From: Polynucleobacter sp. AP-Ainpum-60-G11
GTDB taxonomy: Bacteria; Pseudomonadota; Gammaproteobacteria; Burkholderiales; Burkholderiaceae
Assembly: GCF_018688375.1 (NCBI RefSeq)
Contig: NZ_CP061318.1
Span: 1,612,001-1,676,000, forward strand
DNA: 64,000 nt
Direction of reading: 5' to 3'
Position 1 is the first letter of the stretch. Every line of letters starts with the position of its first letter. A program made the translations under genes and the position numbers. The notes under the pieces are model-generated. The model saw only the letters and a list, made by a program, of their open reading frames with translations. It made no database searches and was not told the DNA's origin. This document shows, piece by piece, positions 22,296-36,460 of this stretch.

Positions 22296-22622
22296 ATGTG
22301 GATTAGTAACGCTTTTGCCCAGGCTCCAGCCGCGGGTGCAGATTCTGGCGGCTTGATGAGCTTCCTTCCCCTCATTTTAATGTTTGCAGTGTTGTACTTC
22401 ATCATGATTCGCCCACAAATGAAGCGTCAAAAAGAAACTAAAGCAATGCTTGAGTCTCTTGCAGTTGGCGACGAAGTAGTGACTGTTGGCGGCATCATCG
22501 GCAAAGTAACTGCATTGAAAGATCAGGTAGTGACTGTTGAAATTTCTGCTGGTACTGAAGTGCAAATGCAAAAAGGCGCCATCACAACAGTATTGCCAAA
22601 AGGCTCACTGAAGTCCGCTTAA
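22296..22622 (+). CDS. yajC: Sec translocase accessory subunit YajC
   Basis: A 108-residue protein with a single membrane span (about residues 18-38) and the conserved YFIMIRPQMKRQKE stretch just after it. YajC associates with SecDF at the SecYEG translocon. A strong ribosome-binding site (TGGAGG) lies upstream. The 122 bp gap after tgt contains TAGAAT near 22215, a possible -10 box, so yajC-secD-secF may have a promoter of its own as well as read-through from queA-tgt. Confidence 0.96.
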   Translation: MWISNAFAQAPAAGADSGGLMSFLPLILMFAVLYFIMIRPQMKRQKETKAMLESLAVGDEVVTVGGIIGKVTALKDQVVTVEISAGTEVQMQKGAITTVLPKGSLKSA

Positions 22623-22647
22623 TACGTTTGTTTAAAAGTATCTCAAT

Positions 22648-24507
22648 ATGAATCGCTACCCTCTCTGGAAATACATAGTCATCCTATTTGCTTTATTAAT
22701 TGGAGGACTATATTCATTACCCAATTTCTACGGAGAGGCACCAGCGGTTCAAGTCTCGTCCGCCAAACCAACCATCAAGGTTGATTTGGCGACACAGTCT
22801 CGTGTCGAAAAGATTCTGACTGAGGACAACATCAGCAACACCGGGATATTTTTTGAATCTACTGGCAATGTAGGCTCAATCAAAATTCGTTTTAACAATA
22901 CCGATATTCAACTGCGTGCTCGCGACTTGTTGCAGCAGAAATTGAACATCGATCAAAATGAACCCAATTTCACAGTTGCATTAAATTTACTCTCCAATAC
23001 GCCAAGCTGGTTAAATGCACTCAATGCATTACCAATGCCTCTTGGTCTTGATTTGCGTGGCGGGGTTTACTTCTTGCTGCAAGTAGACATGAAGGGCGCC
23101 GTTCAAAAGAAGGTAACTTCCTTGGCAACGGATATTCGTAGTCAGCTTCGTGACAAATCGATTCGCCAACAAGGTATCGAGCGTGGTCAAGACTCCATCA
23201 CCCTGACTTTTGGCAGCACAGAAGATGCTGAAAAGGCGCGCTCCGTCTTGATGACTAGCCAGCCTGATCTGACCTGGCAAATTAAGCCAACTGGCCTATC
23301 CCCAAAACTCATTGGCGAATTTAAACCCACTGCCTTAAAAGAAATTCAAGATAACGCGGTTAAACAAAATATTGTCACGCTCAATAAGCGTGTAAATGAA
23401 TTGGCTGTTAAAGAGCCAGTCATACAACAACAAGGTGCTGAACGGATTGTCGTGCAGTTACCAGGCGTGCAGGATACCGCTCGTGCAAAAGACATTATTG
23501 GCCGCACTGCCACCCTCGAATCTAGACTCGCTGATCCAATCGTTTCCACGATTGCGGTTGGTGAAACTCCACCTCCAGGTATGGATGTTTTCCGTTTTGG
23601 AGAAAATCGTCAGGGCGTGTTCAAAAAATCAGTCATCTTTAGTGGTGATCGCATTACGGATGCGAGCGCCGGCTTTGATCAAAACCAACGCCCTGCTGTC
23701 AACATCTCGTTGGATGCTGCGGGTGGTCGGGTGATGCAAGAAGTTACCCGCGAGAACATCGGCAAACCGATGGGCATGATCTTGTTTGAAAAAGGCAAAG
23801 GTGAGGTTCTCACGATCGCCACCATTCAAGGTGAGTTTGGCTCTAAGTTTCAGATTACTGGCCAGCCAACTACTGAGAGTGCCAATGACTTAGCTCTCTT
23901 GTTGCGCGCAGGCTCATTAGCGGCACCAATGGAAATCATTGAGGAGCGCACGATTGGACCAAGTCTGGGCGCAGAAAATATTGAGAAGGGTTTCAAGTCC
24001 CTCATCATTGGTTTTGCGGCAATCTCTGTCTTCATGATTGCCTATTATTTATTGTTCGGCACGTTCTCCGTAGTAGCTCTAGCAGTGAACTTACTCCTCT
24101 TGATTTCTGTGTTGTCGATGCTGCAAGCCACCTTAACCCTGCCAGGTATCGCTGCGATGGCTTTGGCGCTGGGTATGGCGATTGACTCCAACGTCTTGAT
24201 TAATGAACGTATTCGTGAGGAGCTGCGCAATGGCGCCGCTCCGCAAACAGCTATTGCCGTTGGCTTTGATAAGGCTTGGGCAACCATCTTGGATTCAAAC
24301 GTCACCACCTTAATTGCTGGTCTTGCATTACTTGCATTTGGCTCTGGACCAATTAAAGGCTTCGCTGTAGTGCATTGCCTTGGTATCTTGACCTCCATGT
24401 TTTCAGCAGTCTTTTTCTCACGTGGCCTGGTTAACCTCTGGTACGGCAGAGGTAAAAAAGTTCAGAAACTCGCTATCGGCCAAGTTTGGCGCCCACAGGA
24501 GAAATAG
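22648..24507 (+). CDS. secD: Protein translocase subunit SecD
   Basis: Membrane protein that uses the proton gradient to pull exported proteins through SecYEG. The 619-residue length fits. It has an N-terminal membrane span, a large periplasmic part starting with LGLDLRGGVYFLLQVD, and five C-terminal spans containing ALGMAIDSNVLINERIREE and the preceding GPSLGAENIEKG. It lies 25 bp after yajC and 3 bp before secF. Confidence 0.97.
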   Translation: MNRYPLWKYIVILFALLIGGLYSLPNFYGEAPAVQVSSAKPTIKVDLATQSRVEKILTEDNISNTGIFFESTGNVGSIKIRFNNTDIQLRARDLLQQKLNIDQNEPNFTVALNLLSNTPSWLNALNALPMPLGLDLRGGVYFLLQVDMKGAVQKKVTSLATDIRSQLRDKSIRQQGIERGQDSITLTFGSTEDAEKARSVLMTSQPDLTWQIKPTGLSPKLIGEFKPTALKEIQDNAVKQNIVTLNKRVNELAVKEPVIQQQGAERIVVQLPGVQDTARAKDIIGRTATLESRLADPIVSTIAVGETPPPGMDVFRFGENRQGVFKKSVIFSGDRITDASAGFDQNQRPAVNISLDAAGGRVMQEVTRENIGKPMGMILFEKGKGEVLTIATIQGEFGSKFQITGQPTTESANDLALLLRAGSLAAPMEIIEERTIGPSLGAENIEKGFKSLIIGFAAISVFMIAYYLLFGTFSVVALAVNLLLLISVLSMLQATLTLPGIAAMALALGMAIDSNVLINERIREELRNGAAPQTAIAVGFDKAWATILDSNVTTLIAGLALLAFGSGPIKGFAVVHCLGILTSMFSAVFFSRGLVNLWYGRGKKVQKLAIGQVWRPQEK

Positions 24508-24510
24508 GCC

Positions 24511-25485
24511 ATGGAATTTTTCCGGATCAAAAAAGATATACCTTTTATGCGCCATGCATTGGCGCTCAATGCGGTTTCTCTAATTACCTTCTTAGCAGCG
24601 GTCTTCTTCCTCTGGCATAACGGACTGCATCTTTCGATTGAGTTCACTGGCGGCACGGTAATGGAAGTTACCTATCCACAAACCGCGCCTTTAGACTCGA
24701 TTAGATCGAATGTCGAAAAGTTAGGTTATTCCGATACGCAGATTCAGAATTTTGGTAGCTCACGCGATGTGATGATTCGCTTGCCACTACAAAAAGATGC
24801 CGAAGGCAAAATGATTTCCTCTGCGGATCAGAGTGCCGCAGTGATGCAAGCACTTGAGCCAGCTACTTCTGGCGTAAAGCTACAACGCGTCGAGTTTGTA
24901 GGCCCTCAAGTTGGACGTGAGCTCGCAATTGATGGATTGATGGCATTGCTATTTGTGATTATCGGCATCGTGGTTTACCTCTCCTTCCGCTTTGAGTGGA
25001 AGTTTGCAGTCGCCGGCATCATTGCGAACTTACATGACATTGTCATTATTCTGGGCTTCTTCGCATTCTTCCAGTGGGAGTTTTCACTCTCCGTACTAGC
25101 TGCGGTATTGGCGGTATTGGGTTACTCAGTAAACGAGTCAGTGGTGATCTTTGACCGTATTCGCGAGAATTTCCGCAAGTATCGCAAGATGAACACCCGC
25201 GAGATTATTGATAACGCTATTACCAGCACAATCAGTCGTACCGTGATTACTCACGGCAGTACTGAGATGATGGTTTTGGCGATGTTGATTTTTGGAGGCC
25301 CCACCCTCTTCTACTTTGCTTTAGCCCTCACCATCGGCATTTTGTTTGGCATCTACTCTTCAGTATTCGTAGCAGCGGCATTGGCTATGTGGCTTGGCGT
25401 AACCCGCGAAGACTTGGTGAAGGGTGAGCGTAAGCCGGATGATGCTGCCCGTAACGATGATCCAAACTTTGGTGCGCAGGTCTAA
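24511..25485 (+). CDS. secF: Protein translocase subunit SecF
   Basis: Partner of SecD, 324 residues, six predicted spans. The periplasmic start SIEFTGGTVMEV and the membrane motif GYSVNESVVIFDRIREN, followed by SISRTV-like TISRTVITHGST, are standard. It begins 3 bp after the secD stop, so translation is probably coupled. The final 20 residues are hydrophilic and variable. Confidence 0.97.
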   Translation: MEFFRIKKDIPFMRHALALNAVSLITFLAAVFFLWHNGLHLSIEFTGGTVMEVTYPQTAPLDSIRSNVEKLGYSDTQIQNFGSSRDVMIRLPLQKDAEGKMISSADQSAAVMQALEPATSGVKLQRVEFVGPQVGRELAIDGLMALLFVIIGIVVYLSFRFEWKFAVAGIIANLHDIVIILGFFAFFQWEFSLSVLAAVLAVLGYSVNESVVIFDRIRENFRKYRKMNTREIIDNAITSTISRTVITHGSTEMMVLAMLIFGGPTLFYFALALTIGILFGIYSSVFVAAALAMWLGVTREDLVKGERKPDDAARNDDPNFGAQV

Positions 25486-25512
25486 GTTTTTACTAAGTAG
25501 CTAAATTCGTAG

Positions 25513-28980
<3,468 letters not shown>

Positions 28981-28986
28981 ATCAGG

Positions 28987-29007
28987 AAATTACTCATCAA
29001 GTAATTT
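28987..29007. terminator. Hairpin between GST gene and mnmA
   Basis: AAATTACT / AGTAATTT form an 8 bp stem with a 5 nt loop, placed between the two convergent stop codons. The stem is AT-rich and the downstream run of T or A is weak, so this is only a possible bidirectional terminator. Confidence 0.4.
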
Positions 29008-29014
29008 AGGGAAC

Positions 29015-30133
29015 TTAGGCGGAAATAATTCCACCGCCTAAGCAGATATCTCCGTCATACAAAACCGCAGACTGACCTGGAGTCACTGCCCACTGAGCTT
29101 CCGGAAAAGCCAATTGAAAACTCAATGGCCCTTCCACTCCAACATCAAGAGCACAAGCGGAGTCTGCTTGGCGATAGCGGGTTTTTGCTGAATACTGCCC
29201 CGGAGTAGGAGCTGTACCAGCAACCCAACTGGCATCAATTGCAGTAAGTTGATTAGCTAACAACCAAGGATGCTCATGGCCTTGAGCGACATACAAAGTG
29301 TTGTTAACAATATCCTTACGAGCTACATACCAAGCATCACCATTGCCATCTTGGCTACCTCCTAAACCAATGCCTTTGCGCTGCCCCAAGGTAAAGAAGG
29401 CAAGCCCCATATGCTCTCCCACCGTTTTACCTTCAGGAGTTTTAATGGGCCCTGGGGTGCGAGGCAAGTAACGGTTTAAGAATTCTCGGAAAGGCCGTTC
29501 ACCAATAAAACAAATGCCTGTGGAATCTTTTTTACGCGCATTGTGCAAACCAATTTGCTCAGCAATCTTGCGCACTTCAGTCTTTGGAATTTCACCCAAA
29601 GGAAAAAGTACGTTTGCTAATTGGCTTTGAGTTAAGCGATGCAGGAAGTAACTTTGGTCTTTACTGGCATCCAGGGCCTTTAATAATTGCACTCGACCGC
29701 CTTCATGTCGAACCCGTGCATAGTGGCCAGTTGCAATGGCATCTGCGCCTAGGCTCATGGCGTGATCTAAAAAAGCTTTGAACTTAATTTCCGCATTGCA
29801 CAAGACGTCTGGGTTTGGGGTCCTGCCAGCAGCATATTCCCGTAAAAACTCAGCAAAAACACGTTCACGATATTCCGCAGCAAAATTGACTGCCTCAACA
29901 TCAATGCCAATCATGTCGGCCACAGACACAACATCAAGCCAATCTTGACGTGCTGAGCAGTATTCATCGCTGTCATCGTCTTCCCAGTTTTTCATGAAAA
30001 GGCCAATCACTTCATACCCCTGCTGCTTCAGCATCCAGGCTGCAACAGACGAATCGACACCTCCAGACATCCCAACAACGACTTTAGATGGCTTGGAGGC
30101 GGGTATTGCGGAAGAATTGAGCGGGATCATCAA
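29015..30133 (-). CDS. mnmA: tRNA-specific 2-thiouridylase MnmA
   Basis: Activates and thiolates uridine-34 of tRNA Lys, Glu and Gln. The PP-loop [13 protein letters not shown] lies near the N-terminus; the two catalytic cysteines are in [14 protein letters not shown] and [16 protein letters not shown]. The C-terminal LGGGIISA is normal. The 372-residue length includes about 15 extra N-terminal residues before [10 protein letters not shown]; a later start would also be possible. The last codons lie in a 9 bp inverted repeat (29014-29042). Confidence 0.96.
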   Translation of the reverse strand: MMIPLNSSAIPASKPSKVVVGMSGGVDSSVAAWMLKQQGYEVIGLFMKNWEDDDSDEYCSARQDWLDVVSVADMIGIDVEAVNFAAEYRERVFAEFLREYAAGRTPNPDVLCNAEIKFKAFLDHAMSLGADAIATGHYARVRHEGGRVQLLKALDASKDQSYFLHRLTQSQLANVLFPLGEIPKTEVRKIAEQIGLHNARKKDSTGICFIGERPFREFLNRYLPRTPGPIKTPEGKTVGEHMGLAFFTLGQRKGIGLGGSQDGNGDAWYVARKDIVNNTLYVAQGHEHPWLLANQLTAIDASWVAGTAPTPGQYSAKTRYRQADSACALDVGVEGPLSFQLAFPEAQWAVTPGQSAVLYDGDICLGGGIISA

Positions 30134-30294
30134 AAAATGCGAGAATTCAATATAAGCTAAAACCCCATTGTAAAAGCCTTAACTCAAGTTAGCCTCAAGA
30201 GCTGGAATAAACATAAGGGTATCCATATATATGTGTATTGGCGTATATATACCTAAAATAGATTTTTTGAATCATTAGCATTTGGAGACATGCC

Positions 30295-31425
30295 ATGCGC
30301 ATAGGAGTACCGTTGGAAATCAGACCCGGGGAAACTCGGGTTGCCGCCACGCCGGAAACCGTTAAGAAGCTGATTGCTCAGGGCCACACGGTTGTTATTC
30401 AAAAGAGTGCGGGCATTACAGCCAGCCAACCCGATTCTGCATATGAGGCTGTTGGCGCAACAATTGGTAGCGCTGCAGATGCTTTTGGGGCGGAAATCGT
30501 TCTCAAGGTGCGTGCGCCTGAAACTGCAGAGCTCAAACAAATCAAATCTGGCAGCGTACTTCTTGGCATGCTCGATCCATTTGATAGTGACAATATTGCT
30601 GCTATGGCTACTCAAGGCGTGACTGCATTCTCATTGGAGGCTGCCCCACGTACTACTCGCGCTCAAAGCATGGACGTCCTCTCTTCACAAGCCAACATCG
30701 CTGGCTACAAAGCAGTGATGGTCGCCGCAAATGAATATCAGCGCTTTATGCCAATGCTCATGACTGCAGCGGGAACTGTTAAAGCAGCACGTGTGCTCAT
30801 CTTAGGCGCTGGTGTTGCTGGTCTCCAAGCCATTGCTACTGCAAAGCGTTTAGGTGCCGTTATTGAAGCATCAGATGTACGGCCTGCCGCTAAAGAGCAA
30901 ATTGAATCTCTCGGCGCTAAATTTGTTGACGTGCCTTATGAAACTGATGAAGAACGTGAAATCGCTCAAGGTGTTGGTGGCTATGCTCGCCCAATGCCAG
31001 AAGCGTGGATGAAGCGTCAAGCAGCTCTCGTTGCTGAACGCGCCCAACAAGCGGACATCGTCATTACAACAGCTTTAATTCCAGGCCGTAAACCACCAGT
31101 CTTATTGCACAGCGACACCGTTGCCAATATGAAACCCGGCTCTATCGTGATCGACTTAGCAGCTGGTCGTGGTGATAACGGTTCTGGCAACTGCCCACTG
31201 ACAGAAGCAGACAAGATTGTTGAAAAGAATGGCGTGAAGATCATTGGTTACACCAACCTCGCGAGCATGGTAGCTGCGGATGCCTCTGCTTTGTATGCGC
31301 GCAACTTACTCGACTTCATGAAACTCATCGTTGATGCAGAAGCGAAGCTAGTAATCCCAGCTGATGACGACATCGTTACTGCCTGCCTCATGTGTCGTGA
31401 TGGCCAAGCCGTCCGTAAAAACTAA
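30295..31425 (+). CDS. pntA: NAD(P) transhydrogenase subunit alpha, part 1
   Basis: NAD(H)-binding domain I of the proton-translocating transhydrogenase. It starts MRIGVPLEIRPGETRVAATPE and has the Rossmann motif VLILGAGVAGLQAIATAKRLGA and the DVRPAAKEQIESLGAKFVDV segment. At 376 residues it lacks the membrane part, which is encoded separately by the next gene, as in Rhodospirillum-type three-gene transhydrogenases. The three genes pntA-pntAb-pntB follow with gaps of 24 and 32 bp. The 161 bp before the gene are AT-rich, with no promoter I can define firmly. Confidence 0.95.
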   Translation: MRIGVPLEIRPGETRVAATPETVKKLIAQGHTVVIQKSAGITASQPDSAYEAVGATIGSAADAFGAEIVLKVRAPETAELKQIKSGSVLLGMLDPFDSDNIAAMATQGVTAFSLEAAPRTTRAQSMDVLSSQANIAGYKAVMVAANEYQRFMPMLMTAAGTVKAARVLILGAGVAGLQAIATAKRLGAVIEASDVRPAAKEQIESLGAKFVDVPYETDEEREIAQGVGGYARPMPEAWMKRQAALVAERAQQADIVITTALIPGRKPPVLLHSDTVANMKPGSIVIDLAAGRGDNGSGNCPLTEADKIVEKNGVKIIGYTNLASMVAADASALYARNLLDFMKLIVDAEAKLVIPADDDIVTACLMCRDGQAVRKN

Positions 31426-31449
31426 TACAGAATATTCAAAGGAAACATC

Positions 31450-31788
31450 ATGGATCTCGCTGCTTTTCAAAGCATCCTTACAGTCCAAAACATCACCGTG
31501 TTTGTCTTGGCCATTTTCGTTGGCTACCACGTGGTTTGGAACGTCACCCCTGCACTCCACACTCCACTCATGGCGGTTACTAATGCCATTTCTGGAATCA
31601 TTATTGTTGGTGCCCTACTTCAAACCGAAGTGATTGGTGGTGATGAGATCACTCTCACCAGCATCATTGGCGCTGTAGCCGTATTCCTGGCCTCAATCAA
31701 TATTTTTGGTGGCTTTATGGTCACCCGTCGCATGCTTGAAATGTTCAAGAAAAAAGCTCCTAAGGCTGATGCGGCTGGAACCAAATAA
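31450..31788 (+). CDS. pntAb: NAD(P) transhydrogenase subunit alpha, part 2 (membrane)
   Basis: A 112-residue membrane protein with three hydrophobic segments (about residues 14-30, 38-58 and 66-88). It contains [30 protein letters not shown] sequence, the conserved first part of proton-channel domain II. In E. coli this part is fused to PntA. It lies between the other two pnt genes in the same orientation. Confidence 0.94.
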   Translation: MDLAAFQSILTVQNITVFVLAIFVGYHVVWNVTPALHTPLMAVTNAISGIIIVGALLQTEVIGGDEITLTSIIGAVAVFLASINIFGGFMVTRRMLEMFKKKAPKADAAGTK

Positions 31789-31820
31789 AACTAGAACAAG
31801 ATCTTATAGAGACCACAATA

Positions 31821-33188
31821 ATGTCAAACATAACCGCGATTTCCTATCTCATTTCCTCGGTGCTGTTCATCCTCGCCTTGCGTGGATTGTCATCACCAAC
31901 AACATCACGTCAAGGCAATACCTTCGGCATGATCGGCATGTTGCTTGCTGTAATCACCACCTTCATGATTCCGGACTTCAAGCCCGTCTTCTCATTAATT
32001 ATTGGTGCGATTGTTGGCGGTGCCGTCATTGGAACCATTGCTGCTAAGCGTGTGCAGATGACGAAGATGCCTGAGCTCGTAGCACTCATGCACTCCTTTG
32101 TTGGCCTGTCAGCGGTATTGATCGCCATCGCAGCGGTTTACAACCCTGCTCATGACCATACTGGCGCACAAAAGATTGAGCTCTTTATTGGCGCATTTAT
32201 TGGCGCCATTACCTTTACCGCTTCCGTCATCGCTTTCGGAAAACTTTCAGGCAAGGTTAGTGGCAAGCCAGTGACATTTGCTGGGCAACATTTGCTGAAC
32301 CTCATCCTAGCAATTGGCATGGTTGGCGGCGGCGTCATGTACTTCATGACAGGTAGCCACGAAGCATTCTTAGCGATGTGCGCAATTGCATTGGTCTTAG
32401 GCGTGACATTGATCATCCCAATCGGCGGCGCAGATATGCCAGTCGTTGTGTCCATGCTGAACAGTTACTCTGGTTGGGCAGCGGCTGGTATTGGCTTCAC
32501 ATTAAACAACCCCGTATTGATTATTGCTGGTGCTTGCGTAGGATCTTCTGGTGCGATTCTGTCTTACATCATGTGTAAGGCTATGAACCGCTCTATCTTG
32601 GCGGTATTGCTTGGCGGCTTTGGCGCCGAAGCTTCTGCTGGTGGTGCCGATGATGGCGGTCCAAAGAACTACAAAACTGGCTCACCAGAAGATGCGGCTT
32701 TCCTGATGGAGAATGCTGACACGGTTGTGATTGTTCCTGGCTACGGTTTAGCTGTTGCCCGTGCCCAGCACGCTCTAAAAGAATTAACCGAGAAGCTCAC
32801 ACACCACGGTGTAACAGTGAAGTATGCGATTCACCCAGTAGCAGGCCGAATGCCTGGTCACATGAACGTACTCTTGGCTGAAGCTGAAGTTCCATACGAC
32901 CAAGTATTTGAAATGGAAGACATCAACAGCGACTTTGGTCAAGCTGACGTAGTACTAGTACTCGGCGCAAATGACGTGGTTAATCCTGCTGCTCGTACAC
33001 CAGGTAGCCCAATCTTTGGCATGCCAATTTTGGAAGCATTTAAAGCAAAAACCATTATCGTGAACAAGCGCTCTATGGCTGCAGGTTATGCCGGGCTTGA
33101 TAACGAACTCTTCTATATGGACAAAACCATGATGGTCTTCGGCGATGCGAAGAAGGTTGTTGAAGATATGGTGAAGTCAGTTTCTTAA
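31821..33188 (+). CDS. pntB: NAD(P) transhydrogenase subunit beta
   Basis: Membrane domain II plus NADP(H)-binding domain III, 455 residues. About nine hydrophobic segments fill the first 270 residues; the soluble domain follows with VIVPGYGLAVARAQHAL, HPVAGRMPGHMNVLLAEA and VLGANDVVNPAA. The enzyme couples proton entry to NADPH production. The operon ends with a strong intrinsic terminator at 33216-33238. Confidence 0.96.
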   Translation: MSNITAISYLISSVLFILALRGLSSPTTSRQGNTFGMIGMLLAVITTFMIPDFKPVFSLIIGAIVGGAVIGTIAAKRVQMTKMPELVALMHSFVGLSAVLIAIAAVYNPAHDHTGAQKIELFIGAFIGAITFTASVIAFGKLSGKVSGKPVTFAGQHLLNLILAIGMVGGGVMYFMTGSHEAFLAMCAIALVLGVTLIIPIGGADMPVVVSMLNSYSGWAAAGIGFTLNNPVLIIAGACVGSSGAILSYIMCKAMNRSILAVLLGGFGAEASAGGADDGGPKNYKTGSPEDAAFLMENADTVVIVPGYGLAVARAQHALKELTEKLTHHGVTVKYAIHPVAGRMPGHMNVLLAEAEVPYDQVFEMEDINSDFGQADVVLVLGANDVVNPAARTPGSPIFGMPILEAFKAKTIIVNKRSMAAGYAGLDNELFYMDKTMMVFGDAKKVVEDMVKSVS

Positions 33189-33215
33189 AGACCGCACACT
33201 AGCTATGAAATAAAT

Positions 33216-33238
33216 AACCGCCTTCGGGCGGTTTTTTT
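33216..33238 (+). terminator. Intrinsic terminator of pntA-pntAb-pntB
   Basis: AACCGCC, loop TTCG, GGCGGTT, followed by a run of T. The 7 bp GC-rich stem with a UUCG tetraloop lies 28 bp after the pntB stop. Confidence 0.93.
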
Positions 33239-33272
33239 ATTGTCCAAGAATCCAGCCTATCCCGATGCCAAT

Positions 33273-33306
33273 AAAAAAACGCCTGGTCTTTTGAACCAGG
33301 CGTTTT
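33273..33306 (-). terminator. Intrinsic terminator of groES-groEL
   Basis: On the minus strand, AAAACGCCTGGT pairs with ACCAGGCGTTTT (12 bp stem, 7 nt loop) and is followed by a U-run, 39 bp after the groEL stop. The sequence could also act from the other side. Confidence 0.92.
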
Positions 33307-33344
33307 AGTTTCTACAGCCAGATAGCTGAGGAAATATACGGCTA

Positions 33345-35012
<1,668 letters not shown>

Positions 35013-35023
35013 TTAGGTACCGA

Positions 35024-35314
35024 TTACTTCTGTACAACAGCCATGATGTCTTCTTCGCGCATTACGAGAAGCTCGTCGCTGCCGACCTTAACTGTTTGAC
35101 CTGCATATTTGCCAAATAACACGCGATCGCCAACCTTGACGTCTGGTGCATTCAACTTGCCGCTGTCATCACGCTTGCCTGGGCCAACTGCCAATACTTC
35201 GCCTTGATCCGGCTTTTCAGCAGCAGCATCCGGAATGATGATTCCAGAGGCAGTTTTTGATTCTTGATCTAAACGTTTAATGATTACGCGATCATGTAAA
35301 GGACGCAGATTCAT
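35024..35314 (-). CDS. groES: Co-chaperonin GroES (10 kDa)
   Basis: Lid of the GroEL chamber, 96 residues. It begins [18 protein letters not shown] and contains the mobile-loop segment [19 protein letters not shown], which binds GroEL. First gene of the groESL operon. The leader between promoter and start is about 130 bp. Confidence 0.98.
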   Translation of the reverse strand: MNLRPLHDRVIIKRLDQESKTASGIIIPDAAAEKPDQGEVLAVGPGKRDDSGKLNAPDVKVGDRVLFGKYAGQTVKVGSDELLVMREEDIMAVVQK

Positions 35315-35423
35315 TCCTTCTCCTATGTTAGTAAGTGTTAACTAATTAAAAAACCAATATAAATCATAGTGTTGCAATCTCTTAACACGAGAGTAACAAG
35401 CTTTTAAGCTGAAATAGCCCGTT

Positions 35424-35450
35424 TTAGCACTCGCGCGTAGGGAGTGCTGA
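35424..35450. promoter_or_regulatory. CIRCE operator (HrcA site) upstream of groES
   Basis: TTAGCACTC, 9 bp spacer, GAGTGCTGA. The consensus is TTAGCACTC-N9-GAGTGCTAA, so only one base differs. CIRCE is the binding site of the repressor HrcA, which is not encoded in this window. The element starts right at the -10 box of the promoter listed next, so repressor binding would block RNA polymerase. Confidence 0.93.
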
Positions 35451-35480
35451 TTATATAGGTCTGATTCTATGGATTTCAAG
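35450..35480 (-). promoter_or_regulatory. groESL promoter, overlapping sigma-32 and sigma-70 type boxes
   Basis: On the minus strand CTTGAAA (35480-35474) is followed after 14 nt by CCTATATA, resembling the heat-shock sigma-32 pattern CTTGAAA / CCCCATNT. The same DNA also reads TTGAAA, 18 nt, TATAAT (ending 35450), a good vegetative promoter. The TATAAT touches the CIRCE half-site. I infer dual control by a heat-shock sigma factor and HrcA. Confidence 0.75.
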
Positions 35481-35522
35481 GGTTAAATCACCTTAAATTT
35501 CAAAAGGACATCTTGCACTTTC

Positions 35523-35528
35523 TATAAT
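35523..35528 (+). promoter_or_regulatory. Possible -10 box of the EAL / response regulator / kinase locus
   Basis: A perfect TATAAT, about 100 bp before the first start codon of the signalling locus. No good -35 box lies at the right distance (TCAAAA at 35500-35505), so the promoter is weak evidence or needs an activator. Confidence 0.3.
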
Positions 35529-35583
35529 GGAGGCAGGCAAGTAGGTGGATTCCTACAAATAAATAAGCTTTAAGCCCTTACCC

Positions 35584-35625
35584 CTCCAATCTGTCCTGCC
35601 TAGACTGGCTATTCAATGATTGGAG
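35584..35625 (+). promoter_or_regulatory. Inverted repeat that would cover the ribosome-binding site of the EAL gene
   Basis: CTCCAATC (35584-35591) pairs perfectly with GATTGGAG (35618-35625), and the second arm contains the GGAG Shine-Dalgarno of the ATG at 35633. A small inner stem GCC / GGC (35598-35609) lies in the loop. In RNA this would hide the ribosome site; a regulatory role is inference. Confidence 0.45.
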
Positions 35626-35632
35626 AATGCTG

Positions 35633-36460
35633 ATGAGCCCGAAATCCCGGCTGTACACGCTTGTAAAGGCTTGGAAGAACAAACCCTTCCAAGAAGTGCG
35701 CGATGCCTGTGGCCAGCCTTGGCTTGGTCTTAGCGGCGAAGCGCTCGAAGAACACCAATCCTGGTCCCAGCGACAAGCGATTAGTAACGAACCCATCTTT
35801 AATAACCAAGGAACAAAGCTGACGAGCTCTTTATTTAGACCATAGCTGACTGCTACTGACACACAGCTCCTCAGATTATTCATGGAGGGTTTAGACACCA
35901 TTACGTATTGGTATCGTAGCGGTCGCTTTATTCCGGGCGTCTTGCCACTGCCAGCGGAACACCTGGCTTCTAGCAAATTCATAGATGCTTTAAGCGACCT
36001 GATTCTGAACTCTCGGCTGCCCGTTGGCCTCGTGAGTTTGGGTATTCACAAACTCAATGATGCCGATCGCATGGATTCCTGCATGGAAGGCCTATTGCGC
36101 ATGCGCCGTCTTGGAGTTCTGATTCACCTCTTGCAATTTTCTGGGGCCAACTTACAAATCCAATGGATTGAGAAGATGGAACCCGAGGGTATTCATATTG
36201 AGATGGGGCAATTTCGAGCCGATGGCTTACCCCACCGAATGACTTCCCTGGACGATAAATTCCACACCCAAATCTACGCCAGCAACATCACGCTGGTGAA
36301 GGATTTAGAAAATGTCATGGCAATCGGAGCACACCATAGCTATGGCGGACTGATGATGCCACCAGTAAGTCGACATCAAATCCTACACATCAGTGATAGC
36401 CGCATCGCTAAGGCCATTTTTTCGCTGCACCCTCATAAAACCCAAAACGGAGACAAGTAA
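35633..36460 (+). pseudogene. Degenerate EAL-domain protein gene interrupted by an in-frame TAG
   Basis: One reading frame runs from ATG 35633 (GGAG seven bases upstream) to the stop at 36460, broken only by TAG at 35843-35845. Before it, EPIFNNQGTKLTSSLFRP resembles the start of an EAL domain (QPIFD..G...EALLR); directly after it the frame continues LTATDTQLLRLF and on through a recognisable EAL-like fold. Diagnostic positions are lost: SSLFR for EALLR, LLQFSGA for the DDFGTG loop, HIEMGQF for KIDRSF, GGLMMPP for GYLFSRP. So it should not cut cyclic-di-GMP even if read through. The part after the TAG has an ATG at 35882 but no ribosome site. Its stop overlaps the regulator start (TAATGA). 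Pseudogene, read-through gene or sequencing error are all possible. Confidence 0.7.

Noticed and set aside
30215..30253. AT-rich inverted repeat upstream of pntA
   Set aside because: The arms (GGTATCC..ATATATAT and ATATATACC) pair only with gaps; likely low-complexity DNA.
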